A stretch of 33,444 nt of DNA from Dichelobacter nodosus (GTDB taxonomy: Bacteria > Pseudomonadota > Gammaproteobacteria > Beggiatoales > Beggiatoaceae): contig DYPE01000018.1 of NCBI GenBank assembly GCA_020720085.1, forward strand, positions 1,047 through 34,490, written 5' to 3'. This document shows, piece after piece, positions 26,857 through 33,444 of this stretch (the stretch's first letter is position 1; each line of letters opens with the position of its first letter). Both the position numbers and the translations under genes were made by a program. The notes under the pieces are model-generated. The model was given only the letters and a program-made list of their open reading frames with translations. It did not search any database and was not told where the DNA came from.

Positions 26857-27738
26857 TTAATTTTTCCCTATGCCAGCTTGTTGCATCACTTCGTCGGCAA
26901 AGTTTTCCGTCTTTTTCTCAATGCCTTCGCCTACTTCAAAGCGTACAAAACGGGATACCTTGCCCCCAGCACTTGCCAGTAGTTTTTCTACCGTTTGCTC
27001 CGAGTCTTTGACAAAGGGCTGCCCCAGCAGTGTGACTTCTTTGAGGAATTTTTGTACCCGGCCTTCTACCATTTTTTCAATAATATTTTCTGGTTTGCCG
27101 CTGTCAGCAGCCTGCGCTTTGAAGATTTCGCGTTCCTTGGCAATCAATTCTGCGTCCACTTCTTGTTCTGACACGCAAATGGGGCGGCTGGCCGCCACGT
27201 GCATGGCAATGTCCTTGGCCAGTTCATCACTGCCGCCGTCCATGTCCACCAGCACGCCGATGCGCGTGCCATGCAGGTACACGCCCACACGGTTGTCTTG
27301 TTTGGTATAGAGGCAAGCCCGGCGCACATTGATATTTTCGCCCAATTTGCCTACCAATTCCTGGCGGCGCGCTTCTACAGTCTGGCCGGTGGGCAACGTG
27401 GCCGCCAGCAGAGCTTCGCTATCCATGGTGCCAGCGGACAGCGCTACTTCAGCCACAGCACGGCAGAATTCTTTGAATTCATCGCCTTTAGATACAAAAT
27501 CGGTTTCGCAATTCACTTCCACCAAGGCTGCACCTTGCGCGGATTGCGCCATGCTAACAAGACCCTCCGCTGCAATACGCCCGGATTTCTTTGCCACTTT
27601 GGCTTGCCCGGAAATGCGCATGGCTTCAATGGCGGCTTCAATGTCGCCATTATTTTCCGTCAAAGCTTTTTTGCATTCCATCATGCCCGCGCCAGTGCGT
27701 TCGCGCAATTCTTTAACCAGTGCCGCTGAAATTTGCAT
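26857..27738 (-). CDS. tsf: elongation factor Ts
   Basis: Nucleotide exchange factor for EF-Tu. The 293-residue protein has the N-terminal UBA-like domain (ISAALVKELRERTGAGMMECKKAL), the TDFVSKGDEF exchange motif near residue 80, and two core subdomains. ATG 27738 is preferred over the longer open frame (to 27876) since AGGA precedes it and the conserved N-terminus begins there. The 177-bp gap to rpsB holds the repeat at 27818-27901. Confidence 0.97.
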   Translation of the reverse strand: MQISAALVKELRERTGAGMMECKKALTENNGDIEAAIEAMRISGQAKVAKKSGRIAAEGLVSMAQSAQGAALVEVNCETDFVSKGDEFKEFCRAVAEVALSAGTMDSEALLAATLPTGQTVEARRQELVGKLGENINVRRACLYTKQDNRVGVYLHGTRIGVLVDMDGGSDELAKDIAMHVAASRPICVSEQEVDAELIAKEREIFKAQAADSGKPENIIEKMVEGRVQKFLKEVTLLGQPFVKDSEQTVEKLLASAGGKVSRFVRFEVGEGIEKKTENFADEVMQQAGIGKN

Positions 27739-27817
27739 ATGTTGATTCCTAAAAAAGGTGAGAAGACTATTTTGGGAGTTGGAAAAGAAAAGTACGGGAG
27801 AATTTATGCCAAAGAGT

Positions 27818-27901
27818 GTAGGGCGGGGAACGTTTTTTTGTTGTCCGCCCTTTTCGTGTCGCGTCATGGTGGGCAAAATAAAAAGACATTTTGCCCACCA
27901 T
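27818..27901. repeat. two-hairpin repeat element, copy 1 (rpsB-tsf gap)
   Basis: GTAGGG is followed by a hairpin of 27821-27850 (GGGCGG with CCGCCC, and AAC with GTT), 15 bases, and a second perfect 14-bp hairpin ATGGTGGGCAAAAT with ATTTTGCCCACCAT (27866-27879, 27888-27901; 8-nt loop). Copy 2 at 33359-33426 shares this plan. The hairpins lie between rpsB and tsf, but no T run follows on the minus strand. Confidence 0.7.
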
Positions 27902-27915
27902 AACTACCTGGTTTA

Positions 27916-28692
27916 TTATGCTTCTTCTGCTTCAGGTTGTGATGGCGCAGCAGGGGCGGCGTCTTCCATTTCCACGAAGTCGTCGGCTTCTGCCCGGCCC
28001 AAATGGGCGGTGCTGTCGCGTCCCTCAATAATTGCGTCCGCAAGACCATCCACATACAGGTTGATGGCACGGATGGCATCGTCATTGCCCGGAATGATGT
28101 AATCTACTCCGTCTGGATTGCTATTGGAATCCACGATCCCAATCACAGTAATACCGAGCTTGCGTGCCTCGCTGATTGCGATTTTTTCATGATCCACGTC
28201 AATCACGAATACCGCATCCGGCAGCATGTTCATGTCCTTAATGCCACCAATGCTGCGCTCCAATTTTTCCATGCGCCGCCGCATGTCCAGCGCTTCCTTC
28301 TTGGTCAGTCGGTTAAGCGTGCCGTCGCTGTCCATGGCTTCCAAGTCCTTCAACTTTTTAATGGAAGCGCGTACGGTTTTAAAATTGGTCAACATGCCGC
28401 CCAGCCAGCGCCGGTTGACAAAAGGCATGCCGCAACGCTTGGCCGTATCCTGCAATGCCTGCTGTGCGGCACGTTTGGTGCCAACGAACAAGATAGAACC
28501 CTTGCGCGCCGCCAGTTTGCCAACAAAATTGCAGGCATCCAAGTACATGGGCAGGGTTTTTTCCAGGTTGATAATATGGATTTTATTGCGCTCGCCAAAA
28601 ATATAGGGAGCCATTTTGGGGTTCCAGTAGCGGGTTTGGTGCCCGAAGTGCACACCTGCTTCCAGCATTTGACGCATTGTTACTTTAGCCAC
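27916..28692 (-). CDS. rpsB: 30S ribosomal protein S2
   Basis: Small-subunit ribosomal protein needed late in 30S assembly. From GTG 28692 the protein has 258 residues, beginning with [19 protein letters not shown] and containing [10 protein letters not shown] and the conserved [16 protein letters not shown] region; the acidic Ala/Glu-rich tail is typical. GGAG lies 7 bases before the GTG. The longer open frame (to 28740) runs through the leader stem-loop and is rejected. It is first in the large minus-strand cluster, preceded by a structured leader. Confidence 0.97.
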   Translation of the reverse strand: MAKVTMRQMLEAGVHFGHQTRYWNPKMAPYIFGERNKIHIINLEKTLPMYLDACNFVGKLAARKGSILFVGTKRAAQQALQDTAKRCGMPFVNRRWLGGMLTNFKTVRASIKKLKDLEAMDSDGTLNRLTKKEALDMRRRMEKLERSIGGIKDMNMLPDAVFVIDVDHEKIAISEARKLGITVIGIVDSNSNPDGVDYIIPGNDDAIRAINLYVDGLADAIIEGRDSTAHLGRAEADDFVEMEDAAPAAPSQPEAEEA

Positions 28693-28720
28693 GATCAATC
28701 TCCAAGTGGGTTGTAGCCTC

Positions 28721-28776
28721 CATGCACCCTCATGCGCCAACCCCGGAGGGCACCCTGGCGCACGTGCCGATGCATG
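28721..28776 (-). promoter_or_regulatory. rpsB leader stem-loop (candidate S2 autoregulatory site)
   Basis: Nested stems: outer CATGCA with TGCATG (28721-28726, 28771-28776) and inner TGCGCCA with TGGCGCA (28733-28739, 28756-28762), with an internal loop between. It ends about 30 nt before the GTG. In E. coli, S2 represses its own operon through the rpsB 5' UTR; applying that here is an inference. Confidence 0.5.
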
Positions 28777-28790
28777 TGTGGAATGGGTAG

Positions 28791-28837
28791 AAAAAAATTT
28801 ACGGGCAACAACAGAATGAATTTACTGTGGTTGCCCG
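28791..28837 (-). terminator. terminator-like hairpin in the rpsB leader
   Basis: Stem CGGGCAAC with GTTGCCCG (28802-28809, 28830-28837), extended inward by ACAG with CTGT (28811-28814, 28825-28828). On the minus strand TAAA and seven T (28791-28797) follow the stem. It lies between the candidate rpsB promoter and rpsB, so it could be an attenuator. Confidence 0.55.
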
Positions 28838-28856
28838 CTGGTTAAAAAATCAAATG

Positions 28857-28885
28857 TTGCTTGCAAAGCCTGCGATTTATACCAT
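28857..28885 (+). promoter_or_regulatory. possible promoter of map
   Basis: TTGCTT, 17-bp spacer, TACCAT on the plus strand, overlapping the divergent rpsB promoter. Weak matches only. Confidence 0.25.
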
Positions 28886-28904
28886 AGAACGCTTTCGGCA
28901 ACAA
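28876..28904 (-). promoter_or_regulatory. candidate sigma-70 promoter of rpsB
   Basis: On the minus strand TTGTTG (28899-28904), a 17-bp spacer and TATAAA (28876-28881). The predicted leader is about 175 nt and includes the hairpins listed at 28721-28837. Confidence 0.6.
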
Positions 28905-28962
28905 TACAACATCGTTCTACGCTGCCAAAAATCAAAACTCATCAACCAATTAGCGAGTCAGC

Positions 28963-29757
28963 ATGGCAATCATCAAAAAGAAGGCAGACGAAATTCAGAA
29001 AATGCGGGTAGCAGGCCGTTTAGCGGCCATGGTGTTGGAAATGATTGAACCCTATGTGCGGGAAGGGGTGACCACCAATGAGTTAGACGCGATTTGCCAT
29101 GACTATATGATTAGCGATCTGCAATGCACACCAGCGCCATTGAATTATAAAGGATTTCCCAAGTCGATCTGCACTTCAGTCAATAGCCAAGTGTGCCACG
29201 GCATTCCTAATAATAAGCCCTTACACAATGGCGATATTATCAATATTGACATTACTGTGATAAAAGACGGCTATCATGGCGATACTAGCCGCATGTTTTG
29301 GGTGGGCACGCCCACGCCCAAGGCCAAGCGGCTGATGGAGGTGTGCTATGAATGTCTGCGTACCGGCATTGAACATGTGCGGCCTGGCGTGCACTTAGGT
29401 ACGGTGGGGCACGCCATTCAGCGCCATGCGGAAAAAAATGGCTTTTCCGTGGTACGCGAATACTGCGGCCATGGCATAGGCCGTGATTTTCATGAGGAGC
29501 CACAAGTGCTACATTACGGTAAACCGAACGACGGCCCGGTGTTAGCGGCTGGCATGACCTTTACCATTGAACCCATGATTAATGAAGGCAAGCGTTATGT
29601 TAAAAAGCTAGCCGACGGGTGGACGGTACTGACCAAAGATCGCAGCCTGTCCGCGCAATGGGAGCACACCGTGCTCGTGACCGCCGATGGTGCCGAAGTA
29701 CTTACCCCACGACAACAAGAAGATTACTTTCATAACCCTTCACCGATGATTCAATAG
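28963..29757 (+). CDS. map: methionine aminopeptidase type I
   Basis: Removes the N-terminal Met from new proteins. The 264-residue cytoplasmic metalloenzyme has the pita-bread fold metal ligands in order: Asp96 in NIDITVI, Asp107 in YHGDTSR, His in EYCGHGIGRDFHE near residue 170, and Glu residues near 203 (TIEPM) and 234 (WEHTVLV). Length and spacing match E. coli Map. It is divergent from rpsB, a common arrangement, and the PHP gene follows after 5 bp. Confidence 0.97.
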   Translation: MAIIKKKADEIQKMRVAGRLAAMVLEMIEPYVREGVTTNELDAICHDYMISDLQCTPAPLNYKGFPKSICTSVNSQVCHGIPNNKPLHNGDIINIDITVIKDGYHGDTSRMFWVGTPTPKAKRLMEVCYECLRTGIEHVRPGVHLGTVGHAIQRHAEKNGFSVVREYCGHGIGRDFHEEPQVLHYGKPNDGPVLAAGMTFTIEPMINEGKRYVKKLADGWTVLTKDRSLSAQWEHTVLVTADGAEVLTPRQQEDYFHNPSPMIQ

Positions 29758-29762
29758 CAGCC

Positions 29763-30548
29763 ATGCGCGTCAACCATCATACCCATACCTTCCGTTGCAA
29801 GCACGCCAGCGGCGATGTTGCGGACTACTGCGTGGCCGCGCAAACGCAGGGTTTGGATGTGCTGGGCTTTTCCGATCATACCCCGCTGCCGGATAATTTC
29901 TGGCCCAGCGTGCGCATGGACATGATGGAATTGCCCGCTTACAACCACGCACTGGTGCTGGCGCAGCAGGCATTCCCGAGCCTGCGCGTGCTCAAAGGCA
30001 TGGAATGCGAATACGACACGCAGTACACCGCGTTTTACCGCGAAGTATTGCTAGACGAATACAAATTTGATTATCTTGCTGGTGGAATTCATTTTTTTCG
30101 TTACCAGGGCCAGCGCTTAGACACCTTTTCGCAAGTCACCACGCCCGCCCACCTGCGCGCCTACGTAGACTTTTTCATCGCAGCTATGCAGTCCGGGCTA
30201 TTCTCTTTTATGGCCCATCCTGACGCATTTGCCCGCAACTGCACGAGTTGGAACCCCGAAATCGCCGCGTGCGTCGTGGATTTATGCACCGCTGCGGCAG
30301 AATTAAAAGTCCCATTAGAAATTAACGGCTATGGGTTGCGCAAGCCCCCCATCCTTAGCCAGGAGGGCTACCGCCCCATGTACCCGTGGCGGCCCTTCTG
30401 GGAAATTGCCGCGCAAATGGGCGTCACGGCGGTAGTCAACTCGGATGCGCACCGCCCGCAAGATGTGGCCGCCAATTTAGACGACGGCCTGGCACTGGCA
30501 AATGAATTGGGCATCCCAGTCACCACCCGCATCCTGCTATGGCAGTAG
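29763..30548 (+). CDS. PHP-domain phosphatase, histidinol-phosphatase-like
   Basis: Cytoplasmic metal-dependent phosphoesterase of the PHP superfamily, probably of the HisK/HisJ type. The 261-residue protein has the motifs expected of the fold: HTH (6-8) in NHHTHTF, GFSDHTPLP near residue 35, GMECEY near 80, MAHPDAF near 155 and NSDAHRP near 225. The substrate may be histidinol phosphate, but no his genes are nearby, so another phosphoester is possible. It lies 5 bp after map and is probably co-transcribed. Confidence 0.8.
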   Translation: MRVNHHTHTFRCKHASGDVADYCVAAQTQGLDVLGFSDHTPLPDNFWPSVRMDMMELPAYNHALVLAQQAFPSLRVLKGMECEYDTQYTAFYREVLLDEYKFDYLAGGIHFFRYQGQRLDTFSQVTTPAHLRAYVDFFIAAMQSGLFSFMAHPDAFARNCTSWNPEIAACVVDLCTAAAELKVPLEINGYGLRKPPILSQEGYRPMYPWRPFWEIAAQMGVTAVVNSDAHRPQDVAANLDDGLALANELGIPVTTRILLWQ

Positions 30549-30629
30549 CGCGCTCCCGGCAGCCGATGCCGTTGGATTGAAATACCATGGCATGGCTGTC
30601 GCCTTTCTCACTCGCTCTTGCCATTTCGT

Positions 30630-30645
30630 TGTTGCATTCCTCACA
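30630..30645 (+). promoter_or_regulatory. NifA upstream activator site (TGT-N10-ACA)
   Basis: TGT at 30630-30632 and ACA at 30643-30645 with exactly 10 bases between, about 86 bp upstream of the predicted start of transcription. A near match, TGT-N10-ACT, lies at 30597-30612. Confidence 0.6.
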
Positions 30646-30697
30646 AACCCCCACGCCAACAATCATTACATTAAATAAAAACATACAATTATAAGCG

Positions 30698-30713
30698 TGG
30701 CACGGCTTTCGCA
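30698..30713 (+). promoter_or_regulatory. sigma-54 (-24/-12) promoter of iscA-nifU-nifS
   Basis: TGGCACGGCTTTCGCA has GG at 30699-30700 and GC at 30711-30712 with the required 10 bases between, and full TGGCAC on the -24 side. Predicted transcription start is near 30724, about 30 nt before the iscA ATG. Confidence 0.75.
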
Positions 30714-30753
30714 CTCTGCTTGGAAATTTTTTTATGACCCAGGAGCACGACCG

Positions 30754-31077
30754 ATGTTGATATTCACCGAAAGCGCACAAAAAGCCATGCGCCGTTTCAT
30801 CAAAGGCAACGCCACGCCAGTTGCGGGCTTGCGGATTGCTGTGCAGGGCGGCGGTTGTTCTGGCCTGCAATACGACATCAGTTTGGCAGAAACGGGGCGC
30901 AGCGACGATACCGTAGTTGAGGCGAGCGGCTTTAAGGTATTTATCGACGCGCACAGTGCGCCCTTGCTGCAAGGTGTCACCGTAGATTTCCAAGACAGCC
31001 TCGCCAGCAGCGGTTTCAAATTTTCCAACCCCAATGCCGAGCACAGTTGTGGCTGCGGCAAATCCTTTAGCGCCTAA
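30754..31077 (+). CDS. iscA: nif-associated IscA/HesB-type Fe-S carrier
   Basis: A-type iron-sulfur carrier that can receive clusters from NifU and pass them on, here probably dedicated to nitrogenase. The 107-residue protein has the three conserved Cys of the family: Cys35 in GGGCSGLQY, and Cys99 and Cys101 in [12 protein letters not shown] 30754 is preferred, with AGGAG 10 bases before; an upstream in-frame ATG (30697) lies inside the sigma-54 promoter. nifU follows after 11 bp. The name nifIscA is also used for this gene. Confidence 0.92.
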   Translation: MLIFTESAQKAMRRFIKGNATPVAGLRIAVQGGGCSGLQYDISLAETGRSDDTVVEASGFKVFIDAHSAPLLQGVTVDFQDSLASSGFKFSNPNAEHSCGCGKSFSA

Positions 31078-31088
31078 GGAGTTCATTC

Positions 31089-31961
31089 ATGTGGGATTAT
31101 TCAGCCAAAGTGCAGGATCATTTTTTCCATCCGCGCAATGCCGGCGCGGTTGAAGATGCCAATGGCGTGGGCGATGTCGGCTCTATTTCGTGCGGTGATG
31201 CGTTGCGGTTGACGCTTAAAGTGGATCCCGCCACTGACACCATTCTCGCCGCTGGTTTTCAAACCTTTGGTTGCGGGTCAGCGATTGCCTCAAGTTCCGC
31301 CCTGACCGAAATCGTCAAGGGCATGACGCTGGAAAAAGCGCTCCAGGTCAGCAATCAAGACATTGCCGATTATTTAGACGGCTTGCCGCCGGAAAAAATG
31401 CACTGCTCGGTGATGGGGCGCGAAGCGTTGCAAGCAGCGATTGCCAATTATCGCGGCGAAGTGTGGAAAGACACGCATGAGGAAGGCGCGTTGGTGTGCA
31501 AATGTTTTGCGGTGGATGCGGTGTTGATTGAAGAAACCGTCCGCGCCAATGGCTTACGCAGCGTGGAAGATGTCACCAATTACACCAAAGCGGGCGGCGG
31601 TTGTGCGGCATGTCATGAAGGCATTGAAGCGATTTTGCAGCGCGTGTTAGCCGAAGGCGACCAAACCTTTGCGCCCAGCGCCAAAGTCAAAGCCAAATCT
31701 ACCAAGCCGAAATTGACCAATTTACAGCGCATCAAGCGCATTGAAGAATTGCTAGAAACCATCCGCCCCAATTTGCGCCGCGATCACGGCGATGTGGAAC
31801 TGGTGGAAGTGGATGGCAAAAACATTTACGTCAACATGGTCGGCGCGTGTGGCGGTTGCCAAATGGCAAGCGTAACGCTGGGCGGGATTCAGCAGCATTT
31901 AGCCGAAGGCTTGGGCGAATTTATCCAAGTGCTGCCCGCACAGGAATTGAAAAAACATTAA
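31089..31961 (+). CDS. nifU: nitrogenase Fe-S scaffold NifU
   Basis: Scaffold on which iron-sulfur clusters for nitrogenase are built using sulfur from NifS. The 290-residue protein has all three NifU domains. The IscU-like N-terminal domain carries Cys35, Cys62 and Cys106, with Asp37. The central ferredoxin-like domain has Cys137, Cys139, Cys172 and Cys175. After a Lys-rich linker, the C-terminal Nfu domain has CGGC (Cys254, Cys257). The full three-domain form is typical of diazotrophs. AAGGAG precedes the ATG. It is the middle gene of the iscA-nifU-nifS operon. Confidence 0.97.
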   Translation: MWDYSAKVQDHFFHPRNAGAVEDANGVGDVGSISCGDALRLTLKVDPATDTILAAGFQTFGCGSAIASSSALTEIVKGMTLEKALQVSNQDIADYLDGLPPEKMHCSVMGREALQAAIANYRGEVWKDTHEEGALVCKCFAVDAVLIEETVRANGLRSVEDVTNYTKAGGGCAACHEGIEAILQRVLAEGDQTFAPSAKVKAKSTKPKLTNLQRIKRIEELLETIRPNLRRDHGDVELVEVDGKNIYVNMVGACGGCQMASVTLGGIQQHLAEGLGEFIQVLPAQELKKH

Positions 31962-31975
31962 CCGGAGTGTCCATC

Positions 31976-33187
31976 ATGAGCAGCGGAATTTACTTAGACA
32001 ACAACGCCACCACCATGGTCGCGCCGGAAGTGGTGCAAGAGATGTTGCCATTTTTCACCGAACAATTTGGCAATCCATCCTCTATGCACCAATTCGGCGA
32101 CAAAGTTGGGCGGGCGTTGAAAAAAGCACGCCAGCAAGTGCAAGAACTACTCGGCGCAGAACACGAGTCAGAAATCATTTTCACTTCCTGCGGCACCGAA
32201 TCTGACTCCACCGCGATTCTTTCCGCGCTTAAAGCACAACCAGAACGCAAAGAAATCATCACCACCGTGGTTGAACATCCGGCGATTCTAACCCTGTGCG
32301 AACATTTAGAAAAAGACGGCTATGTGATTCACCGCCTCAAAGTGGACAAAAAAGGCTGGTTAAGTAGCAAAGACTTTGAAAAACTCATGTCCGATAAAGT
32401 TGCCATTGCCTCCGTGATGTGGGCAAACAACGAAACCGGCACTCTGTTTCCCGTTGAAGAACTGGCAGAAATCGCCGCCTCCGCTGGGGTGATGTTTCAC
32501 ACCGACGCGGTGCAAGCGGTGGGCAAAGTGCCGCTGAACCTGCAAGAAACCGCAATTGACATGCTGTCGCTGTCCGGGCACAAACTGCACGCCCCCAAAG
32601 GCGTCGGTGTGCTGTACCTGCGGCGCGGCACCCGCTTTCGTCCGCTGTTGCGCGGCGGTCATCAAGAACGCGGACGCCGTGCTGGCACCGAAAACACCGC
32701 CTCCATCATCGGCTTGGGCAAAGCCTGCGCAATGGCGCTGGCAGCAATGGAACAGGAAAAAACCACGGTCAAAGCCCTGCGCGACCGCCTCGAACACGGC
32801 ATTTTGGCGCAAGTACCGCACTGCTTTGTCACCGGCGACCCCGGCAATCGCCTGCCCAACACCTGCAACATCGCCTTTGAATACATTGAAGGCGAAGCGA
32901 TTTTACTGCTGCTCAACAAACAAGGCATCGCCGCCTCCAGCGGCTCCGCCTGCACCTCCGGCTCGCTCGAACCCTCCCACGTCATGCGCGCCATGGACAT
33001 CCCCTACACCGCTGCCCACGGCACCGTGCGCTTCTCCCTGTCGCGCTACACCACCCCAGACGAAATCGACCGCGTCATCGCCGCTGTCCCGCCCATCATC
33101 GCCCAACTGCGCAAACTGTCGCCCTATTGGAGCGGCAACGCGCCCGTCGCCGAGCCGGACAAGGCGTTTGCGCCGACTTATGCCTAA
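31976..33187 (+). CDS. nifS: cysteine desulfurase NifS
   Basis: PLP enzyme that takes sulfur from cysteine for cluster assembly on NifU. From ATG 31976 the protein has 403 residues, starting IYLDNNATT. It has the PLP lysine in SGHKLHAPKG (Lys203) and the active-site Cys326 in the SSGSACTSGSLEPSH loop. GGAG lies before the ATG, 14 bp after the nifU stop. The longer open frame (from 31847) overlaps nifU and is rejected. The C-terminal tail after about residue 385 is variable. Confidence 0.97.
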   Translation: MSSGIYLDNNATTMVAPEVVQEMLPFFTEQFGNPSSMHQFGDKVGRALKKARQQVQELLGAEHESEIIFTSCGTESDSTAILSALKAQPERKEIITTVVEHPAILTLCEHLEKDGYVIHRLKVDKKGWLSSKDFEKLMSDKVAIASVMWANNETGTLFPVEELAEIAASAGVMFHTDAVQAVGKVPLNLQETAIDMLSLSGHKLHAPKGVGVLYLRRGTRFRPLLRGGHQERGRRAGTENTASIIGLGKACAMALAAMEQEKTTVKALRDRLEHGILAQVPHCFVTGDPGNRLPNTCNIAFEYIEGEAILLLLNKQGIAASSGSACTSGSLEPSHVMRAMDIPYTAAHGTVRFSLSRYTTPDEIDRVIAAVPPIIAQLRKLSPYWSGNAPVAEPDKAFAPTYA

Positions 33188-33248
33188 GTCAGGTAGATAC
33201 GCTGTTGTCAATCTCCCAACAAAAAAACAGCTTAACAATTTGCTATTG

Positions 33249-33350
33249 GCAAAGCGTGATAAAGCTTTGCGCTGTCAAATGGTTGGCGATTTTTCAAAAT
33301 GCCGTACAGTGCATGAAGTAATTTACGCATAACGGCGCAAATACTTCATT
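33249..33350. repeat. two stem-loops downstream of nifS
   Basis: GCAAAGC with GCTTTGC (33249-33255, 33264-33270) and ATGAAGTA with TACTTCAT (33313-33320, 33342-33349). No T run follows directly, so neither is a clear terminator. Nothing coding is seen in 33188-33444. Confidence 0.5.
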
Positions 33351-33358
33351 GCAAAAGC

Positions 33359-33426
33359 GTAGGGTGGACAACCGCTTTTCGTTGCCCACCATTTGGTGCC
33401 ATTGCATGGTGGCAAAAAGCGGTGTC
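33359..33426. repeat. two-hairpin repeat element, copy 2 (after nifS)
   Basis: GTAGGG, hairpin GGTGGACAAC with GTTGCCCACC (33363-33372, 33381-33390; 9 of 10), 15 bases, then ATGGTGGCAAAAAG (33406 on). It repeats the plan and spacing of 27818-27901. The left part can also pair imperfectly with the right (33366-33392 with 33406-33426). It may continue past the window end. Confidence 0.65.
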
Positions 33427-33444
33427 CTGAAGCTCGCCGAAGGG

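Noticed and set aside
26124-27011. 295-residue plus-strand ORF
   Set aside because: It is antisense to pyrH and the end of tsf, both clearly real; it is a shadow of their codon bias.
27739-27876. 46-codon upstream extension of tsf
   Set aside because: It translates the repeat element; EF-Ts starts with MQISAALVKELRE and has a good ribosome site there.
27866-27901. Hairpin as an intrinsic terminator of rpsB
   Set aside because: The stem is perfect but no T run follows on the minus strand, so it is listed as a repeat with possible attenuating effect only.
28003-28716. 237-residue plus-strand ORF
   Set aside because: Antisense shadow of rpsB.
28693-28740. Upstream extension of rpsB
   Set aside because: It covers the leader stem-loop; the GTG at 28692 has GGAG at proper spacing and gives the usual S2 N-terminus.

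Overview
This window is a chromosomal segment of a Gram-negative proteobacterium, most likely a gammaproteobacterium able to fix nitrogen. The evidence is the conserved order rpsB-tsf-pyrH-frr-uppS-cdsA-dxr-rseP-bamA-skp-lpxD-fabZ-lpxA, lipid A and outer-membrane assembly genes, type II secretion components, and a nif-type iscA-nifU-nifS operon behind a sigma-54/NifA-type promoter. The genus cannot be fixed from sequence reading alone. I saw no rRNA, tRNA, CRISPR array, prophage or transposase gene.

Layout. 1-340: non-coding DNA with an 85-bp tandem duplication and GTTACATGTAAC palindromes. 340-2235 (+): GspL-like and GspM-like type II secretion platform genes. 2245-3822 (+): a B12-binding radical SAM enzyme whose 3' end overlaps the convergent cysE. 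3768-7538 (-): cysE, truD, comF and an SPFH/stomatin gene. 7539-7862: a bidirectional terminator and a 132-bp MITE-like element. 7863-8635 (-): a stand-alone CZB zinc-binding protein and a Roadblock/LC7 protein. 8772-11797: divergent mnmG (-) and moaA (+) sharing a palindromic intergenic region. 11858-14507 (-): methyltransferase, D,D-carboxypeptidase and the pseudopilin gspG. 14582-28692 (-): the large translation/envelope cluster from rpsB down to lpxA, ending in a membrane histidine kinase. 28963-30548 (+): map and a PHP-family phosphatase. 30754-33187 (+): iscA, nifU, nifS. 33188-33444: hairpin-rich non-coding DNA.

How the genes fit together. The long minus-strand cluster links translation (S2, EF-Ts, Frr), UMP kinase, the lipid carrier and phospholipid precursor steps (UppS, CdsA), isoprenoid synthesis (Dxr), envelope stress proteolysis (RseP), outer-membrane assembly (BamA, Skp) and lipid A synthesis (LpxD, FabZ, LpxA). 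Many of these genes overlap or lie only a few bases apart. IscA, NifU and NifS form a nitrogenase-dedicated Fe-S assembly set.

Most notable signals: (1) the -24/-12 promoter plus an upstream TGT-N10-ACA NifA site before iscA; (2) an rpsB leader with a promoter, a terminator-like hairpin with a seven-T run and a nested stem-loop; (3) a run of 12 C directly after the uppS start codon; (4) a two-part repeat present twice with identical internal spacing (rpsB-tsf gap and after nifS); (5) a MITE-like element abutting the CZB gene; (6) a histidine kinase immediately after lpxA, where lpxB is often found. I found no convincing wholly new multi-gene system; the CZB/Roadblock pair and the kinase in the lpx cluster come closest.
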